Positions 45,127 through 53,855 of a stretch of DNA of 64,000 bases are shown piece by piece. This DNA is from Carnobacterium jeotgali MS3 (lineage in GTDB: Bacteria > Bacillota > Bacilli > Lactobacillales > Carnobacteriaceae): positions 558,001 through 622,000 of the forward strand of contig NZ_JQNF01000005.1 of NCBI RefSeq assembly GCF_000745125.1, given 5' to 3'. The notes under the pieces were generated by a model. It was not told the DNA's origin. It made no database searches and saw only the letters and a program-made list of their open reading frames with translations. The position numbers were made by a program, and so were the translations under genes. How positions within the stretch are numbered: position 1 is the stretch's first letter; the number at the start of each line of letters is the position of its first letter.

Positions 45127-46038
45127 ATGAAAGAAAACAGTCTAACGTTTCAGGAAATTATTTTAACATTACAAAATTATTGGTCAGATCAAGGATGCCT
45201 GTTGCTTCAAGCTTATGACACAGAAAAAGGGGCCGGTACGATGAGCCCGTATACATTCTTACGTGCTATTGGACCTGAACCATGGAATGCGGCATATGTA
45301 GAACCTTCAAGACGTCCAGCAGATGGTCGTTATGGTGAAAACCCAAACCGTTTATTCCAACACCACCAATTTCAAGTGGTTATGAAGCCATCACCTGATA
45401 ATATTCAAGAACTGTATTTAGGAAGTCTTCGTTTATTAGGAATTGATCCTTTAGAACATGATATTCGTTTCGTTGAAGACAACTGGGAAAATCCATCAAT
45501 GGGTTGTGCTGGTTTAGGCTGGGAAGTTTGGCTTGATGGAATGGAAATCACTCAGTTTACGTACTTCCAACAAGTTGGAGGATTAGAATGCAATCCTGTA
45601 ACTAGTGAAATTACTTATGGATTAGAACGTTTAGCTTCATACATTCAAGACGTAGACAGCGTCTATGATATTCAATGGACTAAAGGCGTAAAATACGGTG
45701 AGATCTTTATTCAACCTGAATATGAGCATTCAAAATACGCATTTGAAAATAGCAATCAAGAGTTGCTTTTGATGTTGTTTAATGAATATGAAAAAGAAGC
45801 TCTCGTTCAAATTGAAGCTGGTCTGGTTCATCCTGCTTACGATTATGTTTTAAAATGTAGCCACACTTTCAATTTGTTAGATGCAAGAGGAGCAGTATCG
45901 GTTACAGAACGTGCGGGTTACTTAGCGCGCATTCGTAATATGGCTCGTTCGATTGCAAAAGCTTTTGTCACAGAACGTGAAAAATTAGGCTTCCCTTTGC
46001 TTCAAGATCAATCAATCGAAACTAAGGAGGCAAACTAA
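45127..46038 (+). CDS. glyQ: Glycyl-tRNA synthetase alpha subunit
   Basis: A 303-residue catalytic subunit of the two-subunit bacterial GlyRS. Visible signs are [45 protein letters not shown] and [16 protein letters not shown]. It acts with the beta subunit encoded 1 base downstream. The leader T-box controls both. Confidence 0.97.
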   Translation: MKENSLTFQEIILTLQNYWSDQGCLLLQAYDTEKGAGTMSPYTFLRAIGPEPWNAAYVEPSRRPADGRYGENPNRLFQHHQFQVVMKPSPDNIQELYLGSLRLLGIDPLEHDIRFVEDNWENPSMGCAGLGWEVWLDGMEITQFTYFQQVGGLECNPVTSEITYGLERLASYIQDVDSVYDIQWTKGVKYGEIFIQPEYEHSKYAFENSNQELLLMLFNEYEKEALVQIEAGLVHPAYDYVLKCSHTFNLLDARGAVSVTERAGYLARIRNMARSIAKAFVTEREKLGFPLLQDQSIETKEAN

Positions 46039-46039
46039 T

Positions 46040-48124
46040 ATGACAAAAAACCTATTACTCGAAATTGGGTTAGAAGAAATTCCAGCGCACATCGTTACCC
46101 CAAGTAGCCAACAATTAGTGCAAAAAATAACAGCCTTTTTAAAAGAAAACCGCTTAGAACATGGAGAAGTGATTCCTTTTTCAACTCCAAGACGATTAGC
46201 GGTTATTGTCAAAGATATTGCTGAAAAACAAGAAGATGTTCAAGAATCTGTTAAAGGGCCCGCTCAAAAAATTGCACAAGATGCTGAAGGCAATTGGAGT
46301 AAAGCCGCTATTGGATTTGCCCGTGGTCAAGGGGCAACAACAGATGATATCTACTTTAAATCAATTAAAGACGTTGATTACGTTTATGTAGATAAATTTA
46401 TTTCTGGAAAAACCGTTAATGAAATTTTGGTTGGCTTAGATAAAGTAATCACTTCACTGACGTTCCCTGTAAGCATGCATTGGGCAGACCATACATTTAA
46501 ATACATCCGTCCATTCCACTGGTTAACAGCGATGTTAGATGACGAAGTGATTCCTTTTGAATTACTGGATATCCAAACAGCGAACACATCACGTGGCCAC
46601 CGCTTTTTGGGACATGATGTAACGTTTGCTGATGCTTTAGCATACGAAGAAACCTTAGAAAGTGTCTTTGTGATTGCGGACAGTACAAAACGTAAACAAA
46701 TGATCGTTAATCAAATTGAAGAGCTTGTCAAAGCAAATCAATGGTCTGTTTCGATGGATGAAGAATTGCTAGAAGAAGTTAACAACTTAATCGAATACCC
46801 AACGGCCTTTTATGGTTCATTTGATCAAAAATACTTGAATCTGCCAGAAGAAGTTTTGATCACTTCAATGAAAGACCACCAACGTTACTTTGGGGTAAGA
46901 GATAGTGAAGGAGCTGTTTTACCTTACTTTATTTCTGTTCGTAATGGAAATGCTAATCACATTGAAACCGTTGCTAGAGGAAACGAAAAAGTATTAACGG
47001 CTCGTTTGGATGATGGTCAATTTTTCTTTGAAGAAGACCAAAAATTAACAATTGCTGCTTGTGTCGAACGCTTAAAACAAGTAACATTCCATGAAAAAAT
47101 TGGTTCTATTTATGAAAAAATGAATCGAGTGCAAGCTATTGCGCAACTTATTGGAAAACAAGTTGGCTTAAACGAAACGGAATTAACTGATCTGAAACGT
47201 GCTTCTGAAATTTATAAATTTGATTTGGTAACGAATATGGTTGGTGAGTTTCCTGAGTTACAAGGAATCATGGGTGAGAAGTATGCTTTGACGCAAGGAG
47301 AAACGCCAGCAGTAGCTGCAGCTATTAGAGAACACTACATGCCGGTATCCAGTGAGGGAGAACTGCCAAAAACATCTGTAGGGGCTGTTTTAGCGATTGC
47401 AGATAAATTGGAAAGTGTCTTAAGTTTCTTTGCGGTTGGAATGACTCCAACTGGATCAAATGATCCTTATGCCTTGAGACGCCAAACGTATGGTATTGTC
47501 CGCATCATTGAATCAAAAAATTGGAATTTCCCAATGGAATCTTTGAAAGAGGCTATTTTATCGACTTCGGTTATCGCACAAAGCGCTTTATTCGAAGGGT
47601 ACAAGTCGAGTACAGCTGAAGTTGTTGACTTCATCAAAGCTCGTATCCGTCAATTATTATTGGCAGAAAGTATCCGTCATGATGTCATTGATGCGGCTTT
47701 GAATTCCCGCCAAGAAGATTTACTTAAATTAGTAGAAGCTGGACGTATTATCAATAGTCATTTATCAGATACTATTTTTAAACCGACAATCGAAGCTTTA
47801 ACTCGTGTAGTAAATCTAGCAAATAAAGGTGAAGCGATGCTTGATCAAGACCAACTTTCAGTTGACCCGGCTTTATTTGAAACAAATTCTGAACAAGAAT
47901 TGTATGAAGCATTTGTAGAAATTGAAAAAACAGTCAATAATGAAAATAGCAAACAAAGTTACACTTCTTTTGAACAGTTGCAACCCTTGATTGAAGCCTT
48001 TTTCAATGAAAATATGGTGATGGCTGATAATCAAGCTGTTCGGAATAATAGACTAGCTTTACTAATGAAAATTTCTAGTTTTGTATTATCTTTTGCAAGT
48101 GTAGACAAATTGGTTGTTAAGTAA
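46040..48124 (+). CDS. glyS: Glycyl-tRNA synthetase beta subunit
   Basis: A 694-residue tRNA-binding subunit. It starts [15 protein letters not shown] and carries an HD-like domain and a C-terminal DALR-type anticodon domain ([14 protein letters not shown]). [13 protein letters not shown] is a family hallmark. AAGGAGG precedes the ATG. A strong terminator follows; dnaG and rpoD, which often come next in related genomes, are not here. Confidence 0.96.
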   Translation: MTKNLLLEIGLEEIPAHIVTPSSQQLVQKITAFLKENRLEHGEVIPFSTPRRLAVIVKDIAEKQEDVQESVKGPAQKIAQDAEGNWSKAAIGFARGQGATTDDIYFKSIKDVDYVYVDKFISGKTVNEILVGLDKVITSLTFPVSMHWADHTFKYIRPFHWLTAMLDDEVIPFELLDIQTANTSRGHRFLGHDVTFADALAYEETLESVFVIADSTKRKQMIVNQIEELVKANQWSVSMDEELLEEVNNLIEYPTAFYGSFDQKYLNLPEEVLITSMKDHQRYFGVRDSEGAVLPYFISVRNGNANHIETVARGNEKVLTARLDDGQFFFEEDQKLTIAACVERLKQVTFHEKIGSIYEKMNRVQAIAQLIGKQVGLNETELTDLKRASEIYKFDLVTNMVGEFPELQGIMGEKYALTQGETPAVAAAIREHYMPVSSEGELPKTSVGAVLAIADKLESVLSFFAVGMTPTGSNDPYALRRQTYGIVRIIESKNWNFPMESLKEAILSTSVIAQSALFEGYKSSTAEVVDFIKARIRQLLLAESIRHDVIDAALNSRQEDLLKLVEAGRIINSHLSDTIFKPTIEALTRVVNLANKGEAMLDQDQLSVDPALFETNSEQELYEAFVEIEKTVNNENSKQSYTSFEQLQPLIEAFFNENMVMADNQAVRNNRLALLMKISSFVLSFASVDKLVVK

Positions 48125-48145
48125 TTCCTAGCAAATTTGTTTACT

Positions 48146-48193
48146 TTAAACCCTATTAAGGATAGAATTTTCCTTAATAGGGTTTAATTTTTT
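48146..48193 (+). terminator. glyQS terminator
   Basis: A perfect 17-bp stem (48146-48162 with 48171-48187) is followed by TTTTTT. Confidence 0.9.
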
Positions 48194-48217
48194 AGCCTGT
48201 TAATAGGGGGATTAGAA

Positions 48218-48586
48218 ATGTCTAGTTATCGACTAAATATGAAAAGAGTCTATGAGAAAGCTGAAAAAGAAGATGGTTACCGTATTTTAGTAGATCGAAT
48301 GTGGCCCAGAGGAGTGTCAAAAGAAAACGCCAGTATCGATGACTGGGTAAAAGAGATTACGCCAACGACGGCCATTCGTAAAGAGTTTAATCATCAACCA
48401 CAAAAGTTTGAGTGGTTTAAAAAAGTTTATTTGGCTGAATTAGAATCAAATCCTGATACAAAAAGTTTTGTTAAACAAGTTTTTGAACAATTAAAGCGCA
48501 CCCCGGTCACCTTTGTTTATGCAGCAAAAGATGAACAATTCAATCATGTGGTGGTTTTAATGGAGTTTGCTCAAAATCAAAAATAG
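48218..48586 (+). CDS. DUF488-family protein
   Basis: A 122-residue small protein of the DUF488 type (MKRVYEKAEKEDGYRILVDRMWPRGVSKENA, ITPTTAIRKEFNHQP), common in bacteria with unknown function; a nucleotide- or DNA-related role has been suggested. GGGGGAT is the ribosome site. It is followed by the ABC exporter after 47 bases and may be cotranscribed. Confidence 0.85.
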   Translation: MSSYRLNMKRVYEKAEKEDGYRILVDRMWPRGVSKENASIDDWVKEITPTTAIRKEFNHQPQKFEWFKKVYLAELESNPDTKSFVKQVFEQLKRTPVTFVYAAKDEQFNHVVVLMEFAQNQK

Positions 48587-48633
48587 ACTTAATGTTTTGG
48601 TTGGAAAATAAATAAACTCGTTTGGAGGATAAT

Positions 48634-50349
48634 ATGTTAAAACGTTTTTTTAGTTATTATAAGCCGTATAAAAAGTTATTTATACTGGATTTTGGATGTG
48701 CGATACTAGCAGCCATTTTAGAGTTGTCTTTCCCAGTTGTGGTTAATCGAGTAATCGATGATTTATTGCCTTCGGAAAATTGGACATTGATTGTAACGGT
48801 TTCGTTATCCTTACTATTTTTGTATATCGTGAACACTTCTTTGCAGTATGTTGTCGTTTATTTTGGACACAAACTGGGAGTGAATATTGAAACAGATATG
48901 CGCCGTGAATTGTATGGGCATTTGCAAGAGCAACCGTTTAGTTATTACGACAATCAAAAAACGGGCAAATTAATGACGCGCCTGACGAACGACTTATTTG
49001 AAATATCAGAAGTTGCTCACCATGGTCCAGAAGATGTGTTTATCACGTTCATTACGTTAGGTGGAGCTTTTTTATTGATGTTGAATGTTCATGTTCAGCT
49101 TGCTTTAGCAACGTTTGTGATGATTCCTTTTATCACGATTGCATTAGTATTTTTTAATAAACGAATGACTAAAATCAATACAAAAATTTTTAATGATTTA
49201 GGCGAATTTAGTGCGGGCATCGAAGCTTCCGTCAGTGGAATACGCGTTGTTCAAGCTTTCGCTAATGAAGAACATGAAGCCGGGAAATTTGAAGTTTTAA
49301 ACCAAGCTTATCGAAAATCAAAAATCCTTTTCTATAAAATGATGGCAATCAGCTCTTCGTATAATTATTTGTTGATCCGTTTGATTAATTTATTTGCGTT
49401 ATTTTTTGGTGCTTATTATACGATTCAAGGCGAAATTAGTTACGGAGATTTTGTAGGTTTTATCTTATTGTCTAATATTTTTGTTCGACCAATCGAAAAA
49501 GTAAATACGATGATTGAAAGTTACCCTAAAGGAATTGCAGGATTCAAGCGTTTAACAGAAGAACTTGACAAAGAGCCTGCTATTCAAGATAAGGAAAATG
49601 CAATTGAAGTAGAACGTTTAGAAGGAAATATTGACTATAAGCATGTTTCTTTTTGGTATGATTCATCAAAAAAAGTTTTGGATGGTATTGATCTATCCAT
49701 TCGAACGGGCGAAACCGTGGCTTTTGTTGGACCGAGTGGTGCAGGTAAAACGACAATCTGTAACTTACTGCCTCGATTCTATGAAGTTAATGCAGGTGAA
49801 GTAACCATTGATGGAATCAATATTCAAGATATGACTATGCAGTCATTACGAGAGCAAGTTGGTGTAGTTCAACAAGATGTTTATCTTTTCCCGGGAAGTA
49901 TCAAAGAAAATGTTGCTTACGGAAAATTGGATGCAAGTGAGGAAGAAATACAAGAAGCCGTGCGGTTGGCTCATTTAGAGAAAGTTGTGAACGATATGCC
50001 AGAAGGTTTAAACACCATTATTGGTGAAAGAGGCGTTAAGTTGTCTGGTGGACAAAAACAACGCTTGTCTATTGCGCGTATGTTCTTGAAAAATCCGCCC
50101 ATTCTGATTTTAGATGAAGCGACTTCAGCTTTAGATACTGAAACAGAACAAGTAATTCAAGAATCGCTCAATTCGTTAGCTGAAGGTCGGACAACGTTAA
50201 TCATTGCCCATCGATTAGCAACCATTAAACATGCGACGCGTATTGTTGTGGTAACGGAAGAGGGAATCGCTGAACAAGGCAGTCACGAGAAATTGCTAGC
50301 AAATGACGGACCGTATAAAAAATTGTATGAAGCACAATTTAGCCAATAA
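48634..50349 (+). CDS. ABC multidrug exporter, MsbA/BmrA-type half-transporter
   Basis: A 571-residue fused permease-ATPase: six membrane helices (about 15-300) and an ATPase with Walker A GPSGAGKTT, signature LSGGQKQRL, Walker B LILDEATSAL with the catalytic Glu, and switch His IAHRLA. Unlike the pair at 13756, all catalytic residues are canonical and no partner gene is next to it, so it is likely a homodimer. The substrate is unknown. I chose ATG 48634, with GGAGG upstream, over the TTG at 48622. The prophage begins just after its terminator. Confidence 0.9.
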   Translation: MLKRFFSYYKPYKKLFILDFGCAILAAILELSFPVVVNRVIDDLLPSENWTLIVTVSLSLLFLYIVNTSLQYVVVYFGHKLGVNIETDMRRELYGHLQEQPFSYYDNQKTGKLMTRLTNDLFEISEVAHHGPEDVFITFITLGGAFLLMLNVHVQLALATFVMIPFITIALVFFNKRMTKINTKIFNDLGEFSAGIEASVSGIRVVQAFANEEHEAGKFEVLNQAYRKSKILFYKMMAISSSYNYLLIRLINLFALFFGAYYTIQGEISYGDFVGFILLSNIFVRPIEKVNTMIESYPKGIAGFKRLTEELDKEPAIQDKENAIEVERLEGNIDYKHVSFWYDSSKKVLDGIDLSIRTGETVAFVGPSGAGKTTICNLLPRFYEVNAGEVTIDGINIQDMTMQSLREQVGVVQQDVYLFPGSIKENVAYGKLDASEEEIQEAVRLAHLEKVVNDMPEGLNTIIGERGVKLSGGQKQRLSIARMFLKNPPILILDEATSALDTETEQVIQESLNSLAEGRTTLIIAHRLATIKHATRIVVVTEEGIAEQGSHEKLLANDGPYKKLYEAQFSQ

Positions 50350-50354
50350 CACTT

Positions 50355-50404
50355 AAAACCATTGATATAAAAGCATTTACAGTGCTATATATCAATGGTT
50401 TTTT
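50355..50404 (+). terminator. ABC exporter terminator at the prophage border
   Basis: AAAACCATTGATATA pairs with TATATCAATGGTTTT around an inner AGCA/TGCT hairpin, followed by TTTTTTT. The leftward integrase gene ends 37 bases further on, so the attachment core is likely in or near this hairpin. Confidence 0.8.
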
Positions 50405-50440
50405 TACGTTCAGGGCAGATAAAGGGCATAAACTGTTTTT

Positions 50441-51607
50441 TTACTTAAATAAAACATCAAAAGTAGCGGAGGCACTTTGATCCATTTCGTCTTGAACGTG
50501 AGTGTAGACATTCATAGAAGTTTTAATGTCGCTATGACCTAAACGCTCTTGGATAACTTTAATGTTTACATTTTGCGAGAGCAACCAAGTAGCATTAGTA
50601 TGCCTCAAATCATGGAATCGTATGTGCCTTAAATTATTTCTTTTTAAAAATCGTTTCCACATCCTTGTAATTCCATCAGCTAACTTAGCATCTCCATTAG
50701 CATTACAAAATAAAAATTCTCGTTTCGGTTTTATAGAGACCGCTAATAAATCACTTCTACGTTTATCGTCGAATAATTTAATTTTAGTTATTAAGTCCCC
50801 TGGAACTGAAACTACTTTTGCAACACCGGTCTTAGTAGTATGATGTAGTGTTGCACCTTTGCCAGCTTCGTCAATGATCATTTGTTCGAAAGTGATGGTG
50901 TTGTTTCTGGAATCGATATGTTTACTTTCTAAAGCAGCTATTTCACCTCTTCGAGCGCCGGTTACTAATGCGATTAATACAATTAGTTGTAATTCCTCGC
51001 GTTCTCCGTCTAATGCGTTGATCAGAAGAGTTATCTCTTTAACGTTGTAATACCCTATTTTATTGCTATCTAGAGTTCTTTTTTTTGCAAGATTAACTTT
51101 ATCTATCGGGTTGTCTTTTAAAAACTGGTAGTCTGTAGCGAATTTAAAGACGGACTTAATAGCAGAAAACCGCCTATTTTGGCTAGACCTAGAAAGGGGT
51201 TGTTTGTTGCCATCGAATCTAGTTAGATCATCTACAATTTTTTTAATGTGAATAGGTTTAATCTCGTTCATTTTTTTATATCCTATAGTAGGCATAAAAT
51301 AATACTCTAACACTTCCTTATAACCAGTTGCAGTATGATAACTGTATTCTTTTTTAGCGTAGTTAGGATACCATTCTTTGTAAATAAAATCCTCGAATCT
51401 CATATTTGTATATGATTGATAATTATCTTTTTCTAAATAATTGATAAAATCTATCAGCATTTTTTCAGCTTTCTTATCACTTTTGGCAATAACCGTTTTG
51501 CTTTTACGAATAGGATTTCCGTTGCCGTTGTATCCAACAGTAACGCGAAGCCTGTATTTATCTTTATCTATAGCTTCTATAGATCCATTCAGTCTCCGTT
51601 TTCCCAT
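50441..51607 (-). CDS. Phage tyrosine recombinase (integrase)
   Basis: A 388-residue site-specific recombinase that inserts and excises the prophage. It has an AP2-like arm-binding N terminus (YRLRVTVGYNGNGNPIRK), a SAM-like core-binding domain (about 70-175) and a catalytic domain with Arg219 (TGARRGE), His332 and Arg335 (HDLRHT), His358 (LGHSD) and nucleophile Tyr368 (MNVYTH), all intact. The ribosome site (AAGGATG) is modest; the upstream gene overlaps the start by 19 bases. It lies at the left end of the element, beside the host terminator. Confidence 0.93.
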   Translation of the reverse strand: MGKRRLNGSIEAIDKDKYRLRVTVGYNGNGNPIRKSKTVIAKSDKKAEKMLIDFINYLEKDNYQSYTNMRFEDFIYKEWYPNYAKKEYSYHTATGYKEVLEYYFMPTIGYKKMNEIKPIHIKKIVDDLTRFDGNKQPLSRSSQNRRFSAIKSVFKFATDYQFLKDNPIDKVNLAKKRTLDSNKIGYYNVKEITLLINALDGEREELQLIVLIALVTGARRGEIAALESKHIDSRNNTITFEQMIIDEAGKGATLHHTTKTGVAKVVSVPGDLITKIKLFDDKRRSDLLAVSIKPKREFLFCNANGDAKLADGITRMWKRFLKRNNLRHIRFHDLRHTNATWLLSQNVNIKVIQERLGHSDIKTSMNVYTHVQDEMDQSASATFDVLFK

Positions 51608-51918
51608 GTCTTCACATCCTTGTAACTTAATTTTGCATGCAGCTGCTGCTTTTCTTCATTGATCCACATATCTACGACGTCGGTTAAACCGACATCAGGA
51701 TAAATCGTGCCGACATCTCGTAATTGTTCCCAAACTTCATCACTAATGTCTTTGTCGTCGTACCTGGATAAAGAGAGGTGGATGTAGTCCTTGAAGTAAT
51801 AGACGAATAAACTATACTCCATGTCGATATCCATTGACCTCACACGTACTGAACCAGTATTAACCGTAGCTTGACGACAGAAATCCGATTCTAGCGTAGA
51901 TAAGTCTTTAATGATCAT
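51589..51918 (-). CDS. Small acidic phage protein of unknown function
   Basis: A 109-residue acidic protein. The ATG at 51918 has GGAGG upstream and is preferred over the in-frame ATG at 51951. It contains VRVRSMDIDMEYSLFVYYF and a DDKDISDEVWEQL segment, suggesting an alpha/beta fold. Its end overlaps the integrase start by 19 bases, so the two are probably translated together. No family recognised; a role in integration or lysogeny is guessed only from position. Confidence 0.6.
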   Translation of the reverse strand: MIIKDLSTLESDFCRQATVNTGSVRVRSMDIDMEYSLFVYYFKDYIHLSLSRYDDKDISDEVWEQLRDVGTIYPDVGLTDVVDMWINEEKQQLHAKLSYKDVKTWENGD

Positions 51919-51981
51919 GTTATTTCCTCCAATAATCGTAGTTTGTACCATTGGTATGCGAATGTATGTTCTTTTTGTATT

Positions 51982-52004
51982 AAAAAGAAAAGGCTGTTAA
52001 GCCT
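51982..52004 (-). terminator. Terminator of the lysogeny operon part
   Basis: On the minus strand AGGCT-TAAC-AGCCT is followed by TTTCTTTTT. It lies just past the lipoprotein gene stop. Confidence 0.6.
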
Positions 52005-52010
52005 AATCTT

Positions 52011-52583
52011 TTATTTAACTTCAAAATTTACTGTTCCCATTTCTTCGCCCGTAATCATATCTTCTGCAGTTAAAGTAACAGGAGTAACATCATCGTCTAA
52101 TTCATAAGCTACAGCATTAGAAACCGTTCCGTCTTTTTTGATGATTTCCATTTGAGAATCTAAGAAAGCATCATCTGGAAGTGATGCCATATTTAATTCG
52201 TTTATACTATCTGCATTATTATCTTGGAAAGCTCTAAACGCAAAAATCCAAGCAGTTGAAGGGTCTAATTCTTCATCAGATAAGTTAGTTGTTTCATACC
52301 AAAATGCAATGACTGGTTTTTCTCCGTATTCGTTACCAGCTTCTCCAACAGGAATAATTCTTGTTTCCGTTATCTTGATTTTCATATCTGGTGTAACTAA
52401 TTCATTATCTTTAAAGGTTGAACCTGCATTACTTGATTCTGATTCAACTACGCTGCTTTCTTCTGTCGAAACCGCTACTTGAGAAGTTGATTCTTTTTCT
52501 GGTGCCGCAGCTTCCTCAGAACTACAAGCTCCTAATACCAAACCGCAAACTCCTAATGCTACTAATAATTTAACTTTCTTCAT
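52011..52583 (-). CDS. Prophage lipoprotein with DUF5067-like domain
   Basis: A 190-residue secreted lipoprotein: signal sequence LLVALGVCGLVLGAC with the lipobox ending at the cysteine to be lipidated (about residue 20), a Ser/Glu-rich linker (about 21-55) and a beta-sandwich-like domain (about 56-190, with IKITETRIIPVG, VIAFWYETTNLSDEELDP and GEEMGTVNFEV). Domains of the DUF5067 type are known in Lactobacillales lipoproteins. A lipoprotein gene in the lysogeny module recalls phage-encoded superinfection exclusion (Ltp type), but that function is inferred. AGGAGG precedes the ATG. Confidence 0.75.
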   Translation of the reverse strand: MKKVKLLVALGVCGLVLGACSSEEAAAPEKESTSQVAVSTEESSVVESESSNAGSTFKDNELVTPDMKIKITETRIIPVGEAGNEYGEKPVIAFWYETTNLSDEELDPSTAWIFAFRAFQDNNADSINELNMASLPDDAFLDSQMEIIKKDGTVSNAVAYELDDDVTPVTLTAEDMITGEEMGTVNFEVK

Positions 52584-52605
52584 ATGTATTTCCTCCTAGT
52601 GTTTT

Positions 52606-53037
52606 TTAATCAATATATGTTTCTAAGATATCTTTAGGTATACCGTATAAATTGTAGAGTTCATCGTATGAGCTAGGGTACAACCCGTATTCTTCAACGT
52701 ATCTATTCGCTAGCAAGTTAACCGCAAATTTATTTGCTTCTGTTTCTAGCTTTCCTCTTGAAAAAGAGTTTTGTATGTAATAACCCGACAACTCCGAATG
52801 CATTAATGCGTGGTAAAGTTCGTGAGCCATTACAAAGTATCTCTCATTGCTATCTGCCAATTCGTTATTGATTAAAATAATTTTTTGATCGTGAATAACA
52901 ACGTATTGACCAGAAGGGCTTTTTAAAAAAGACTCATACCTAATTTCGATATTGCAACTTTCAGCGATTTCAAAAGGGTCTAAAGTATTGTATTTAGTAT
53001 AAATATTTTTTATTGAATCGTTAAAAAGGTTTGTCAT
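52606..53037 (-). CDS. ImmA/IrrE-family metallopeptidase
   Basis: A 143-residue zinc protease with the HExxH motif HELYH at 72-76 and a downstream EANKFAVNLL helix supplying the third ligand. ImmA-type proteases cut the phage or element repressor to trigger excision. Here the repressor gene lies directly upstream (7 bases), has no self-cleaving domain, and is probably the substrate. Part of the leftward lysogeny operon. Confidence 0.88.
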   Translation of the reverse strand: MTNLFNDSIKNIYTKYNTLDPFEIAESCNIEIRYESFLKSPSGQYVVIHDQKIILINNELADSNERYFVMAHELYHALMHSELSGYYIQNSFSRGKLETEANKFAVNLLANRYVEEYGLYPSSYDELYNLYGIPKDILETYID

Positions 53038-53043
53038 ATGAAA

Positions 53044-53406
53044 TCACTTCTTTTTAATTTTTTCTAATTTTTCCCAGAAGATGCCGGTAAGTATATCTTT
53101 AACTCGTTGTTTTTCTTCTTCTGTCAAATTTTCGCCACCGTAAGCCATATTAACGTTCGAATCTAACATTTTATATAAATCTAAGATATCCGATTGATTA
53201 GCCCATCTAGGAACGTCTCTTCCTAAAAGGTAATCAATTGAGACGTTAAATAATTCTGCTATTTCTATCAGCGTATCGTTATCTGGTTCTCTATTGCCTT
53301 GTTCGTACATCGCATAAGTTGTTCTGCCTATACCAAGTTTTTTTGCAACTTCCTCTTGGTTAAGACCTGTTTCAGCTCTTAAATCTCTTAATCTTCCTAT
53401 ATTCAT
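53044..53406 (-). CDS. CI-like XRE-family repressor
   Basis: A 120-residue repressor with an N-terminal helix-turn-helix (LRDLRAETGLNQEEVAKKLG, recognition helix GRTTYAMYEQGNREP) and a short C-terminal tail, with no LexA-like peptidase domain. It likely keeps the prophage silent by binding the 13-bp operators between its gene and cro. ImmA follows directly. The ribosome site is AAGGAG. Confidence 0.85.
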   Translation of the reverse strand: MNIGRLRDLRAETGLNQEEVAKKLGIGRTTYAMYEQGNREPDNDTLIEIAELFNVSIDYLLGRDVPRWANQSDILDLYKMLDSNVNMAYGGENLTEEEKQRVKDILTGIFWEKLEKIKKK

Positions 53407-53435
53407 ATTTAAAACTCCTTATTCGGTATATGCAA

Positions 53436-53441
53436 ATTATA
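53436..53441 (-). promoter_or_regulatory. -10 of the leftward lysogeny promoter
   Basis: TATAAT on the minus strand, 30 bases before the repressor start, with operator O1 just upstream and a weak -35. Binding at O1 would overlap the polymerase site. Confidence 0.6.
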
Positions 53442-53443
53442 GT

Positions 53444-53456
53444 ACACAATACGTGT
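53444..53456. promoter_or_regulatory. Phage operator O1
   Basis: ACACAATACGTGT, a 13-bp near-palindrome (ACAC-N5-GTGT), sits in the leftward promoter. Confidence 0.7.
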
Positions 53457-53480
53457 AAAAACAGTTAATTTAAAACAATT

Positions 53481-53493
53481 TCACGAAACGTGT
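53481..53493. promoter_or_regulatory. Phage operator O2
   Basis: TCACGAAACGTGT, identical to O5 at 53761; lies between the two divergent promoters. Confidence 0.7.
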
Positions 53494-53502
53494 AAATAAT
53501 AG

Positions 53503-53531
53503 TTGACGATACACGAAATGTGTACTACTAT
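53503..53531 (+). promoter_or_regulatory. Rightward early phage promoter
   Basis: TTGACG (53503-53508), a 17-base spacer and TACTAT (53526-53531), 39 bases before cro. Operator O3 lies inside the spacer. Confidence 0.7.
53511..53523. promoter_or_regulatory. Phage operator O3
   Basis: ACACGAAATGTGT, between the -35 and -10 of the rightward promoter. Confidence 0.75.
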
Positions 53532-53537
53532 GTAATT

Positions 53538-53550
53538 ACACACAACGTGA
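53538..53550. promoter_or_regulatory. Phage operator O4
   Basis: ACACACAACGTGA, just after the -10 of the rightward promoter and before the cro ribosome site. Confidence 0.65.
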
Positions 53551-53569
53551 CATTAGGAGGTGACAGGAA

Positions 53570-53779
53570 ATGAGAGAATGGTTGAAAGAAATTCGCTTGA
53601 ATGAAAATTTAACTCAAGGTGAATTTGCTGACAAACTTCATATAGCCCGTACCACTTACGCTATGTATGAACAAGGTGAACGTACACCGTCAGTTGCAAA
53701 CGCTAAGAAAATGGCAGAGGAATTAGACATCGATTGGACTATTTTTTTTACGAACAAGGTTCACGAAACGTGTAGTTAA
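53570..53779 (+). CDS. Cro-like XRE-family regulator
   Basis: A 69-residue single helix-turn-helix protein (IRLNENLTQGEFADKLH, recognition helix ARTTYAMYEQGERTP). Its RTTYAMYEQG segment equals that of the CI-like repressor, so both should read the same operators. AGGAGGTGA precedes the ATG. Operator O5 forms part of its last codons. Confidence 0.88.
   Translation: MREWLKEIRLNENLTQGEFADKLHIARTTYAMYEQGERTPSVANAKKMAEELDIDWTIFFTNKVHETCS
53761..53773. promoter_or_regulatory. Phage operator O5 inside the 3' end of cro
   Basis: TCACGAAACGTGT, the same 13 bases as O2, 268 bases after O2-to-O5 centre distance of about 280; it overlaps the final cro codons and precedes the antirepressor gene. Confidence 0.7.
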
Positions 53780-53855
53780 TTATCTTACTAAGTTAATTAT
53801 ATAACGTAATCAATCGTATCAAAATACAGGTTAATACGGAAATGGAGGACTTTGA

